Below are positions 44,990 through 56,489 of a DNA stretch of 64,000 nucleotides, piece after piece. Origin of the DNA: Anastrepha obliqua. Lineage: Eukaryota > Arthropoda > Insecta > Diptera > Tephritidae. The translations under genes were made by a program, and so were the position numbers. Where the stretch lies: positions 93,255,784-93,319,783 of the forward strand of contig NC_072893.1 in the NCBI RefSeq assembly GCF_027943255.1, written 5' to 3'. Position 1 is the stretch's first letter. Every line of letters starts with the position of its first letter. The notes under the pieces are model-generated. The model was not told where the DNA came from. It searched no databases and was given only the letters and a program-made list of their open reading frames with translations.

Positions 44990-45845
44990 CAATCAAATTT
45001 AATTTGTATTCTCTTAGTTAATTGGCTCATTAAAAAAAATATCATGTGCAGCATTGTACACGTGGTAGAAGTCAAACTTCTGTGTGTGGCATTTGCACCT
45101 GCGTTGCTGTAAACCAGTAGTGAGCGGTGAATGAAATATATTATGTCATCAAGATTTTGGCTCGGTGAGATATAGATGGCGGCTATCACAATAGTTTTTC
45201 CATTCAGCGTTTGACATTCTGCAATGCAAACATCGCCAATTGGTGTGACTGTTGATGAATATGACTGAGACTGCCTTGCAGTCATTTCCATGTTTGGTGT
45301 GACGATATTTACGCTATCATCTTGATTGTGGTAGATTGCCACACCGCCAGCTCTAACATTTAGTCGCTTATATTTGATGACGCAATTGAAATTTGGTATA
45401 CTAATATCCTCGTTATAGTTTACCAAGTTTCGGACAAAAGTACTGTACTCGATTTGCGGATCACAGAGTCTGTTAAATCTGCGGAATGTGCTCGTAGGCT
45501 CTAACAATTAAGAGTATATACAGATAGCCCTCTTCTCTGAGTCATGAAATCGATTATTTGTTTATCGACAGTTTCCAGTCTAATTAACGATAGTCTCCGG
45601 AATTCATCTTGTAAATGAGACATACTGACTGATGCTCGTCACCCATGATAGAATTTAAAATCATTTCCGTTCGATATAATCCACAAGCCTTCAATACAAG
45701 TGACTCGTGATAAAGCAACGTAAACTAATGATTGCGAATGTTTTTTATCATATTCGTAAACAACTTCAGAATACGTGCTTCCCTGAGACTTGTGAATGGT
45801 CGTCGCACAAGCACAAACTAATGGTAAATGTGATCGTTTAGCGTT
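44990..45845 (-). pseudogene. Helentron-type helicase C-terminus plus endonuclease
   Basis: On the minus strand, from about 45845, the frame reads HLPLVCACATTIHKSQGSTY, then YVALSRVTCIEGLWIIS, the last two helicase motifs (V and VI) of the Pif1-like helicase of rolling-circle transposons. The same frame continues through two stops into LSVYTLNC and STVLLSETW, then, after a shift, NVRAGGVAIYHNQDD and ECQTLNGKTIVIAAIYISPS. These are the start and core of an exonuclease-endonuclease-phosphatase (APE-like) domain. Helicase followed by endonuclease is the arrangement of Helentron (Helitron2) proteins. The Rep nuclease part upstream is absent and the element is inactive. Confidence 0.8.
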
Positions 45846-45860
45846 AATCGTTTTGTTGTT

Positions 45861-45883
45861 GTTAAGCGAAACTGTCGCTTAAC
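45861..45883. other. 9-bp perfect hairpin
   Basis: GTTAAGCGA and TCGCTTAAC are separated by a five-base loop. It lies at the break point where Helentron similarity stops. It could be a relic of a rolling-circle transposon end hairpin or chance. Confidence 0.6.
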
Positions 45884-46044
45884 ATTATGATGTATAGCTC
45901 TCCTTCTCTTTCTCTCTATGTTATATATCTATATACTCTGTCTTACAACGAAGCCTATGTCTTAGGTATAGAAAATGTATAGACAGAATTGTAAAAATAT
46001 GGAAACAACCACTCCCCTTTTTGCACAATTTATGCTACTATATA

Positions 46045-46997
46045 CGAGGGCGTTTCAATAAGTGCCCTTGTTTGATGATAGAAGGCGTTCCTGAGAGAAA
46101 TTGGTGTTAGCATCGTGTGCTGCCATCTAACCGACGGCCAAGCAAATTTCATACTGATTGATAGGTTAGTTTGGATTTGTCATCTATTCGAGTAAGACGT
46201 GTTTCGAAATATTCGTTCGGTAATTCGCTTTTTGTTTTTGGATAGGGAAAAATGCGAGGAGATAGAAGTAAAGTTGGATGCTGTCTAAGGGGTCGCTTCA
46301 CCATCTATGGCCACAGTTAGATATTGGTTCAACGAATTTAAACGTGAACGAACATCCGTTTTTGATAAGGACCGACCAGTCGTGATTATCGAGGAAATCA
46401 TTCAAAACGTCCATGACATGATTCTCGCTGATCGAAATGAAAGAGCGCGAAGTAACAGAGGCCATAGGTGTGGCGAAGACAATCCCATCGTCCGGAAAGG
46501 TCATGGCGAGGTTTTTGTTTTGGGATGCGAACGGCATTATCCTATTGGATTTTTTAGAAAAAGGAAGAGCGATCACTAGACAATACTATTATTATTATTA
46601 TTTGTTATTGGACCGCTTTCACAAAAATTGAAGGAGACACGCCCGCATTTGGCGTTCTTCGCTGTTTCACCACGATAACGCACCAGCACATTCATCCGGA
46701 GTTGTTGCCGCTAAACTGCACTCTCCGTATTCACCCGATCTGGCTCGCTGCGACTTTTTCTTGTTCCCTATCATGAAGAAATGGCTCACGGGAAAAAGAT
46801 TTAAATCAATCGAGGAATTCGACGCCGAGACAGAGGCGTATTTTGGAGAGTTCGGCAAATGCTACTTTTTGGAGGGGTTAAACCGGAGCGTTGGGGGAAG
46901 TGTATCTTTCTAAAAGGGCACTATGTTGAGAAATAAGAAGCATTTTTTGAAAAAAATGGTGTCTTCATTTCTAACACACATTATTGAACCCCCCTCG
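46045..46997 (+). mobile_element. mariner remnant with TIRs (irritans-related)
   Basis: A 953-bp element is flanked by TA (46043-46044, 46998-46999), with inverted ends CGAGGGCGTTTCAATA and, on the other side, CGAGGGGGGTTCAATA. Inside, frames read ATVRYWFNEFKRERTSVFDK (N-terminal), KVMARFLFWDANGIILLDFL, then DNAPAHSSGVVAAKL and YSPDLAPCDFFLFPIMKKWL. Only 25 residues separate the second and third aspartates instead of 34, so a 27-base deletion lies between them. The first catalytic aspartate region is also deleted and a TAT-repeat expansion (near 46586) has grown inside the gene. Inactive. Confidence 0.88.
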
Positions 46998-47049
46998 TAG
47001 TAAAGTAAATTCACCAAATTTCATCAAAATCAAAACGATTTCGTGTTTA

Positions 47050-47205
47050 TGCGGATCCATCATACAAGATGCTGCAAAATTAATCAAATTGTCGGAAAAT
47101 TTATGAATTTTGCAAATGGTGTTGTACGTCAATCTTATTTGACACTTGTGAACTAAACAGCTGTGAACAAATAGACAAGCAATGGAGTTAATAAGGTCAA
47201 AAGAA
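47050..47205 (+). repeat. three-copy interspersed repeat, copy 3
   Basis: It contains GCAAATGGTGTTGTACGTCA, TATTTGACACTTGTGAACT and GACAAGCAATGGAG, shared with the copies at 13790 and 27900. The preceding ATTTATGAATTTT also resembles the second copy. Confidence 0.7.
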
Positions 47206-48365
47206 ACATTTTTCATCACTAAAAACCATTATTTCACTTATTTTTATTTGTACATCACTTAAAATGGCTTTTATGTTAGTCTAAACACTTCATATTTGAT
47301 TTGATTTCACAAATTTTATGCCTTTCGAATTACCGCAGAGCAAAATGGAGGTAATGGAATACTTATAAAAAACTTATCAATATAGCCTTCCAGCAAAAGC
47401 GCAGAAGTTCACTTTAATTCTATAAAAAATATATTCTTTCACAAACCTTAATTACATTTCTTAAATCAAAAGCATCTACTAACAAAAACAAATTCACTAA
47501 AGCATTTCCCTTGTGAAGCCACTGGAAGACGTCATCGTTGGATCTCTTGTCGTCTCTCGCCGCATGTGTCTGAAAAGGTGATGATGTCTGCGAAATATGT
47601 GACGTCCATTGCTTCTTTGTAGGAACACAAAAGCTATCAACATAAAAAGTATATACCTCCAGCTCCAGCTACGCATTCTGGCCTAACCGCGTAAACTTAA
47701 ATCTCTCAGCCAGCTTCTGTGTTCTCTTCAAACAACTACAGTTTATTAAGAACTGTGAACGCGGAGAAATGCCCACAACCTTTTATATACGCGCTTCGAA
47801 AAATTTTGAATATGTGGATCTGAGACGATGGCCAACTAAATAAATTATTTAATCATAAATTATAATATTCTACCGTTTATTGACTTCTAATGGCTAATAT
47901 TTCAGTAGTTCTTCTTAAACTTTTCGCCAGGTATCGTAAACAAAGCATATGTATGTGTATTTATCACATTAATGAGACGATCAGTAGCCGGTCATTGGCC
48001 TTTGCTTGGTAAACAAAATAATTAGCTATGCAAAATTTGTCGCAAATGATATTGAGAAAGCGTTAGTTGAATGGATGAGTGCGACGGCGAATATAGGTCA
48101 GAGAAAGAACGAATTAAATTTATTCGGCACGAACGGGTTTCTTTTGAAGTTAAATGTAAAAGCTGATTTATGGATCAGGGAGGTGTTAAAAAAAGACGAA
48201 AGGACGAATTTGAGGGATAATCATTAAATTTTATTCCTTAAAATCATCAAAACTCAGTAGCGTTCAAATTGTTTATTTATTTATTTCAGTTCATGAAGTA
48301 GTGTAGTAGTGTAGTCCAAATAGTGTAGTCCAAGTAGTGTATGAAGATACTTTCTGATAAAATAT
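47206..48365. other. stretch with an LTR-like promoter signature
   Basis: No coding sequence is recognised. On the minus strand a TATA box (TATATAAAA, 47781-47789) is followed about 40 bases later by AATAAA (complement at 47742-47747). TATA and polyadenylation signal so close together is typical of a retrotransposon LTR, but no terminal repeats, primer site or gag-pol sequence were seen. Confidence 0.3.
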
Positions 48366-48367
48366 TA

Positions 48368-49011
48368 TTGGTTCTATAACTTAATTTTAAGGATTTTCTG
48401 AGAGATGGCGTTACCAATATAAAATCGCAACAGGTCATACATTAACTAACGTCATTGTGAAGCGTTATTATTGCGCTTTATTTTTCAGTATGTGTCATTT
48501 CGTTAAAGGGTAAACAATATTTTTTTTGTAGCCATCAACATGTCAACTTTTGTGCCAACAAAACGCAATTTGCGGGAAGCATTACTTTTCTGTTTCAATT
48601 TAAAGAAAAAAGCAGCTGAAAGTAATCGATTGCTGTGTAAAGTTTATGGTGAACATGCTCCATCGCAGCAAACGTGTGAGTACTGGTTTCGACGTTTTAA
48701 GAGTGGAGATTTTGACTTGGAAGACAAGGAACGTCCAGGACAGCCAAAAAAGTTTGAAGATGAAGAATTAGAGGCATTACTCGATGAAGATTGCTGTCAA
48801 ACTCAAGAAGAACTACCAAAATCATTGGGAGTCACTCAAGCAGCCATTTCAAAACGTTTAAAAGCAGTCGGATTCATTCAGAAGCTTGGAAATTGGGTTA
48901 CCCATGAACTGAAGCCGAGAGACGTTGAAAGGCCAAAATGCATGACCGAATTGCTGTTTGAACGCCACAAATTGAAGTCGTTTTTGCATCGGGTTGTAAC
49001 TGAGTTCACAG
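48368..49011 (+). pseudogene. mariner 5' half, N-terminal domain intact
   Basis: It starts with the same TIR as 42585-43471 (TTGGTTCTATAACTTAA, TA at 48366-48367). The frame from 48540 is open for about 157 family residues: MSTFVPTKRNLREALLFCFN, the two helix-turn-helix regions, SGDFDLEDKERPGQPKKFED, AISKRLKAVGF, then WVTHEL (WVPHEL with Pro to Thr), LKSFLHRVVT. At that point, just before the first catalytic aspartate (GDEKW), similarity ends and unrelated codons (EFTEFTPKEPS) follow to a stop. It thus encodes the DNA-binding half without the catalytic half. Confidence 0.9.
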
Positions 49012-49049
49012 AGTTCACGCCAAAGGAGCCTTCTTTGGACTCTTGCTAA

Positions 49050-51750
49050 ATAAAATGCATAAACGACTCAAAGATTGCGCCTGAGAACATTGAAACTTAT
49101 CCTTTCCAAACTCTAAGGGCACTGAATTACAATGTATGGCTTTTCAAAATCTATCAACTTGAGACGAGAAGCTTAGGAGGTAACAAGACTCAAATTTTAG
49201 TTTTTTTATACTTTTTTTAGAAAATTAGAAATAGGGCCTCCAAACTAACATGACATATTCGAGATGGGAACACATAAAACTAATAAATTCCGGTTTTATA
49301 GTATATGATTCCGTTGCTAAAATTAACTTAAATGCCCGCTGTTTCACCTATGTATGTATATGATATGTGCATGGATTTGTGCTGTACTTACTGCTGTGCG
49401 TTATATTTCAAAAAGTCGCATGCTCTTTCTCGCCTTCATTCTTTACCTATCATTTGTCATTGGTCATCCGTCATTCGTCGTTTGTCGCTACGCATTTGAT
49501 ATGTGCCTACTTTTATCGCCCGTTGACATTTATGCCTGTACCTGAATGTAAATTAGTTTAGGCTTGTGAAGTTTTTTCAAATGCAGATCTGTACTTTACT
49601 TAAATCTTCTCGGGTTACTGAAGAAAAAAACACCAGGTTCGATTCTCCTCAACTATCAGTTGCTTCAAGCGCTACTGTTTAACTGTCATTATTATCACTC
49701 AGAGGAACTTGTATAAATTAAAGTGTAAACATGAAAAGGGCTTGATAATTAAAATTGTAAAACAACAATGAGAAAGCGACACAAAAAAACTAGCTGCAGA
49801 GTGGACCACATTTTATACAAAAAACCGAAGTGCGCGACCGATCGATCTTGTCGCAGACGGTTAGCGCCAATGGCGATCCATTAATACTTGTAAAGTCGGA
49901 GACTTACGATTGTTTTTTGTTATAGACAGGCGCAATAATGAGTGAGTTTCTGTATGTGGCGAGAGTGTGTGTATTTACTTGTGTATTTACGTACATTCTG
50001 GCGACCGTCCCTTGAGTGCAGCTGTGCATAATCCATGAATAAATCAATTAGAAGAATGAAGCTAAGCCCCAGGGGATCCGCTGGTAGTGGAAGGTGCCGA
50101 TCAGCCGCATACCTACTCTGCTTGCATGTTTGTATGTCAGCATGTGCTTATGGATGTGTGTGTGTGCAAGCGTAGGAATCGCATTCGTTTTGGTTAACAA
50201 ATGATGATGATGATGGCTTCATTAAATGTTGTTGAAGAGAAATTCAGTTTACAAGTAGGTATGCATGTATGTATATATGTATGTTTGTATTTATGGCCTC
50301 AGTTATTGATTACCAGTAACGAGATGGATACATAGTGGACTGCAAATTTATAAATATTTACGATTTATAGGGGTTATTCCACTCTAAAATGGTCGCACCA
50401 AAATAATAATTTTTATTTTTTTAATTTCAAACGAATCTAGGCAGCTGGAATATATATAAATGGCAATAAATGTTAAGATTGATTTCCATATAATTTTATT
50501 CCTAGTACCCAAAATTTACCAAATATACGTTATTAAAAAAATATATTGTAATATAAAAAAATAAAGCGAATCAAGTGTGGAATTGAATCCGTTCCCTGAG
50601 GATTAATTACCTTTGTGAATTAAATACCTTTCTTCCATGGGCGTTTTTGATGAAAATTATCTGCATTTCAGACAAAAACTCCGTAACTTTTTTGCTAATT
50701 ATTTAGCAGTGCTAGTGTTCCAAAGCGTAAGCAAATTTCTATAACGGTAACATTCAATAAATTCCGTTGAGCCATTGGCCTGTTCGTAACACTCAAGAAA
50801 CGGAACTCCACCCTGAGGTCCAAGTAAAAGCGATAATATGTGCAGAGGGGTGCTTTATAGTAGTTCCTCAGTTCTTCTTAAGAAAAGTGAAACCATTCAG
50901 ATACCGAAAGTAATCAATATTTCCAAATAAAATTTTCAATGAAAAAAATCAAAAGCTTCCAATTATCGTAGAACAGTCCCAAAAATTATTATTATTAAAA
51001 AAAAAAAATTATTTTTAAGCATCTCGTATAGTAGTATATATTTTGATGAAAAATCTAACTTATTTTTCGAGTGTTATTTTTTCGCTCGAATAATTATTTT
51101 GTGAGTTGTTATAGTTTTTGATTAGAAATAATCTTTTTTTTTTTAAACTATTTTTTTCATTCAAAACCACAATTGTTTTTTGAGTTTTATTGAGTTCAAT
51201 TTTCTTTTTAATCGAAAATAAAACTCTTTTATGGAGTGTTATTTCGGTTTCAGAAATAAAAATTATTTTTTTTTTAGAAGATAGAAAAACTCAAAACACC
51301 ACACCTCATCGAAACCCACTTAAACTCAGTTCACACATTAGCGGGGGCGTCTAAGGGCATATCATTGATTCAAGCAACCGTTGCCGTTCCACGTTTTTGC
51401 TACAAAAATTTAACTTTTGGCTAGTAGACTTTAAAAAAACTGGTTTTCAGCTACGGTGAAAAACGAAATTGAGCGAGTAACTTCGGTTACCATGTCACCG
51501 GGTATTCGGTAGCAGAATTTCGACTGCTCATTTCCTATGGTGTGAATATGTACATTGTTCAGACGGCAACGAAGTAATATGAGCGTAGACTATGTTAATT
51601 TTTTTCGCATATCTCAGTTTTATCGTGAACAAACCGCTGTCATGACCTGGTTACGTTAGCCAATCAGTTGATTCCTTCATATTCGCTATGACTCGGTTAA
51701 TGGTCTCATCGTGGCCAAACCTATAAAATCTTTTCTCCATATCTGTAGCT
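49050..51750. other. stretch without recognised genes
   Basis: AT-rich, with GTAT tracts near 50265 and homopolymer A/T runs near 51000-51270. No supported gene or repeat family. Confidence 0.4.
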
Positions 51751-51754
51751 GATC

Positions 51755-53786
51755 TATACTAATATTATAAAGAGGAAAACTTTGTTTGTTTGTTTGTTAC
51801 GAATAGGCTCAAAAACTACTGGACCGATTTTAAAAATTCTTTCACCATTCGAAAGCTACATCATCCACGAGTAACATGGATTATATTTTATTTTGGAAAA
51901 AGGGCTCGAGATATAGGTCAAAACGTGGACCCGGGTAACCTTCGGATGTGTATGTACAATATGGGTATCAAATGGAAGCTGTTGGTGAATGCTTTAGTCC
52001 AGAGTATTTTTCATGCCGCTCTGTGACTGGGGTCTCGAGATATAGGTCAAAACGTGGACCCGAGTAACCTTTGGTTGTGTATGTACAATATGGGTATCAA
52101 ATGGAAGCTGTTGGTGAATGCTTTAGTCCAGAGTATTTTTCATGCCGCCCTGTGACTGGGGTCTCGAGATATAGGTCAAAACGTGGACCCGGGTAACCTT
52201 TGGTTGTATATGTACAATATGGGTATCAAATGAAAGCTGTTGATAAGTGCTTTAATACGGGGTAATTTTCATACCTATTGATGACTAGGGTCTCGAAATA
52301 TATGCCAAAACGTGGACTCGCCGTGTCTTTGAACCGAATTAAACCAAACTTACACACATTGTTAAGAAGGTATTGAAGATGATTTCCGTATAGTTTGAAT
52401 ACCTATTGGTAGATAGGGTCCCGAGATATAGGTCAAAACGTGGACCCGGGTAACCTTCGGACGTGTATGTACAATATGGGTATCAAATGAAAGCTGTTGG
52501 TGACTACTTTAGTACAAAGTATTTTTCATGCCGCTACGTGACTGGGGTCTCGAGATATAGGTCAAAACGTGGACCCGGGTAACCTTTGGTTGTGTATGTA
52601 CAATATGGGTATCAAATGAAAGCTGTTGATAAGTGCTTTAATACGGGGTAATTTTCATACCTATTGATGACTAGGGTCTCGAAATATATGCCAAAACGTG
52701 GACTAGCCGTGTCTTTGAACCGAATTAAACCAAACTTACACACATTGTTAAGTAGGTATTGAAGATGATTTCCGTATAGTTTGAATACCTATTGGTAGAT
52801 AGGGTCCCGAGATATAGGTCAAAACGTGGACCCGGGTAACCTTCGGACGTGTATGTACAATATGGGTATCAAATGAAAGCTGTTGGTGACTACTTTAGTA
52901 CAAAGTATTTTTCATGCCGCTACGTGACTGGGGTCTCGGGATATAGGTCAAAACGTGGACCCGGGTAACCTTTGGTTGTGTATGTACAATATGGGTATCA
53001 AATGAAAGCTGTTGATAAGTGCTTTAATACGGGGTAATTTTCATACCTATTGATGACTAGGGTCTCGAAATATATGCCAAAACGTGGACCCGCCGTGTCT
53101 TTGCACCGAATTAAACCAAACTTACACACATTGTTAAGTAAGTATTGAAAATGGGTTTCGTAAAATGTGGTTGTAATTCGGAGCACTGGCAACGGGTACA
53201 TCGTTCTTTTAAACCAGCCATAATGTCGCTTACTTTTTTAACGCTTGGGGCGGAACTGAACTGTCAAATTGACAGTGTGAGTTACAATGTGTCAATATTT
53301 CTTTCTGATTTGGATGCCATAAGGAAAAAGTAAGTGCAACATGTAAAAATTGTTTGTGAAGTTTTTTGGAGTGGATTTTGGAACAGTGAATAATTTCTTA
53401 CGAAATTTGAGAATTTAATGTGAAATCCGAATGAAATTATGTGTTCGTGAAAAAAAAATTTTTTTCGTTTTTTTTTTTTGAAAAATATAAATGGATAATG
53501 GTTAAAAAAGCTCCAATGCTTAATAAAACATATAAATTGAAACGAAAAATTCATGGATGATCATATGCGTTGATTTGAAATTTAAAAACAATCTTCTTTT
53601 TTCCTGATTTTCAATTTATATTTTATATTTACTCAAAAACAAATAGAAAAACAAAAAATATTGTTAATGCCAAAGCGCTTGAATAAAGAATAAAGAAATA
53701 AATAATATGAAAAGCATATATTTTCTGTTCTAAACCATATCTATTCTATTTTAGTGTGCCCAGCGAAGGGGGCCGGGTTTGCTAGT
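51755..53786 (+). mobile_element. Helitron-like nonautonomous element with tandem array
   Basis: The start (TATACTAATATTATAAAGAG, then GTTTGTTTGTTTGTTAC and AAACTACTGGACCGATTT) and the end (CAGCGAAGGGGGCCGGGTTT followed by GCTAGT) match the termini of a widespread insect nonautonomous Helitron/Helentron-type family known from moths and flies. No inverted repeats or target duplication are expected for this class and none is visible. Between them lie ten tandem units (51902-53170). No protein coding. Confidence 0.7.
51902..53170 (+). repeat. ten-unit 129-bp array with 386-bp higher-order period
   Basis: The landmark AAAACGTGGA recurs at 51920, 52049, 52178, 52307, 52435, 52564, 52693, 52821, 52950 and 53079 (steps of 128-129). 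Three unit types alternate from the third unit on. The type with GGACTCGCCG/GGACTAGCCG at 52307, 52693 and 53079 and the type after GGGTCCCGAGATATAGG at 52435 and 52821 each recur every 386 bp, so trimers have been amplified. Confidence 0.95.
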
Positions 53787-53789
53787 CAG

Positions 53790-54648
53790 TATATAAAGAT
53801 AGGGCACCTCATATACCACATACTGAACGACATGCGTAAAAAAATATTACAGGTTCGGCAAAAGGAACAAATAATGCGGCTTTCGGAAGAAGAGTGATTT
53901 GAACACCGCAGATCACGTATCTGATTGCTACTTTTGATTGACTAATACATACATGTAAATGTAACACGACCCCTTCCTCATAGTGCTGGTTTACCAAATG
54001 AGACAAATGACTTAGGAAATGATGACAGCGATTTGCCTTCATGTAATGCAACTGAAGATTCATGCAGATTGATGTTAAGTCGCATACTCCAGAAAATCAT
54101 AATTTTTAGATGTATAAAACATATTTTCTAGATGTAGTTCAATATCTGTTTTTATGAGGTATAAAGTCATGAAAATCCTGTTTTCCACTTTAGGGAGTCA
54201 AAATGAAGTAAAAAATACCATCTAAGTTAAAGTTCATTTTTTTCTTCACTTGCCGTGGAATTATCCTAAAATATTCCTACTAACTTATGTATGTGTATGT
54301 GTAAGCGAAGATGTACTGCACATCATATTTACTTCGACATTGGGTAGCACTAATTGTTTATTATCCCAAATCGGCTAAGCACTGGCAATGACGGATTTAC
54401 ACCTGCGGTGATTTCACACTACAACTATTCTTCTATCGAGACACTTGCTTAACAGAATTCTAATACTCATACCGATAATATGGGTTGCATTATTGAATAA
54501 ATATTAAAACTCAATGGCTGTACTGAAGCCCTACAGATACGCGCGGACCACCATTCTGAAATACCTGGATTTTATACCTGTTGTATGCAGAGAAATTAAT
54601 TGTATTTAAATTGGTTAAGCTCTCCCCATTGTAGCTTATACCAAATTA
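53790..54648. other. stretch without recognised genes
   Basis: No supported gene or repeat. Confidence 0.4.
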
Positions 54649-54650
54649 CT

Positions 54651-55683
54651 GGCATGTTGCAGAAGGCATTTGGTGATTCGACCATGTCGCAGAAAAATGT
54701 TTGTAAGTGGTACAAAGACTTCGAAGAGGGTCGAGAACGTGTTTATGACTTGGAGCGCTTCGGACGACCATCGACGTCAACAGATGACCAACACGTCAAT
54801 AAAGTGAAGGAGTTAGTGCTCAAAAATCGTCGGTTTACTGTTAAAGACCTTACTGATATGATCGGAATATCAGAAGGATCTGTGAAAACCATTTTGAAAG
54901 ACCATTTGGGCCTACGAAAAGTCAAATCTCGTTTGGTACCGAAAACTTTCAATTTCTTGGAAAAAAGTCGTCGCGTTGATGTGTGTGAAACAATGCTTTC
55001 AGACTATCAGGACAAGCTCAAGTGCATCATTACAGGAGATGAGATTTGGATTTATGCTTGCGACCCTGAAACAACCGACCAATCAAGCGAATATTGTGCT
55101 AAAGGCGAGGCCAGACCGAAAAGAGCACGTCAAAGTCGTTCAAAAATAATGGCCATGATGACAGTTTTTTTCGATTTTCGTGGTGTGGTGCACTATGAAT
55201 TCCTTCCACCTGGCCAAACTGTTAATAAGGAATATTATTTGAGCGTTATGCGCCGTTTACGTGAAACAATTCGTCTAAAAAGACCAGAATTATGGACCAA
55301 CAACTCTTGGTTTTTGCATCACGATAATGCACCGTCTCACACTGCACTTGTTCTTCGTGACCATTTCGCCAAAAATTGCACGCATATCGTTCCGTAACCA
55401 CCGTATTCGCCTGATTTGGCTCCGTGTGACTTCTGGCTATTCCCACAACTCAAGAGACCACTCCGGGGAACGCGTTTCGAGTCGATTGAGGAGATAAAAG
55501 CTGTATCGAAGAAGGTGCTGATGGCTATACCGGAAATGGACTATTTGGCACGTTTCGGGGATTGGAAAAATCGTTGGCATTAGTGTATTTCATCGAGAGT
55601 GGATTATTTTGAAGGGATGAAATTGATTTACAAGAATAAATAAATATTTTTCATTTTACAACCAAATTCACCTTACTTTTTGC
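54651..55683 (+). pseudogene. mariner transposase, 5' truncated, two nonsense codons
   Basis: The frame is open from MLQKAFGDSTMSQKNVCKWY (about 54653) to a TAA at 55395-55397 and continues in frame after it. Visible parts: helix-turn-helix (VKDLTDMIGISEGSVKTI), KSRLVPKTFNFLEKS linker, ITGDEIWIY (first Asp), HHDNAPSHT (second Asp), PPYSPDLAPCDFWLF (third Asp, spacing 34 counting the stop). The TAA replaces a glutamine codon right before PPYSPDLAP by a single base change. A second stop (TAG near 55579) precedes the last residues. The 3' TIR (CAAATTCACCTTACTTTTTG) ends near 55682. The first ~20 codons and 5' TIR are missing. Same family as 28230-29037. Confidence 0.9.
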
Positions 55684-55689
55684 CCACAG

Positions 55690-56485
55690 AGTACATAAAA
55701 AATATAACTGGATATTATTTTAAGGTGCGCTTGGACGAAAGTTTAGATTACAAAATTGTTAAACACATTTTTTCCAAACCTCCATATCAAATTTGGGTAT
55801 ACCATAATTGGAGATTATTTTCCTTAAATTCGATAATTAACGATATCCCAAACGATTTATGTATACAAATCGGAATAGAAAATTTTAACTTATATAACAT
55901 TTTATTGCCTCTTGTTAGGGACTTTTTTGACTCTTGTCACTTTCATAACTTCTGTAAAAAAATTCTTGAAGTTCGAACATGAATTTTCCCATTTTGTGCG
56001 GAAGCGAATACCATGTTGAAAGAAATCACCACATTTTGCTACATTTCCTTTCAAGTGGCTTTATAAAACAGTTGTGTATGAAACCCTTATGACGGCACTA
56101 CAGCAAGCAACGCTCTTCACCAGCGAGAAACATCAAGCCAAACACATTGTGCAGAAGCTTAGCTGAAGGCTGAACAAAATATGTATAAAGAGAGTATTAC
56201 CAAGTTGGTATTAAAAGAAAGAATGGAAGATGAGAAAAGTACAATAAATGTTGTCTGCTTATTCGCAAAAAGGTCTAGTCCATGGCGCGATGCATAATCC
56301 TTTTGGAAGAAATATACGATAGAAAAAATTTCAGACCGTCAAAGAAGGTTAACATTCGAGAAAAGATTTTTGGAAATGTCGAGCGTTCGTTAAATGCACG
56401 AAAATGCGTAAGTCTACCAACAAAATTAAATTAAATTAATAGAACATGAAAAATAAATAAATAAAAAATCAACGTATTTTTGAGC
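55690..56485. other. stretch without recognised genes
   Basis: The frame at 55680-55982 has ordinary composition but no recognised motif. Otherwise AT-rich DNA. Confidence 0.35.
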
Positions 56486-56489
56486 CACT

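Noticed and set aside
48006..48227. plus-strand 73-codon frame
   Set aside because: Plausible composition but no family similarity, promoter or conservation evidence.
49637..49646. GGTTCGATTC, a tRNA B-box match
   Set aside because: No A box at the right distance upstream and no cloverleaf can be drawn, so no tRNA or SINE is called.
51902..53170. CRISPR-like array
   Set aside because: Units of 129 bp are fully repetitive without unique spacers.
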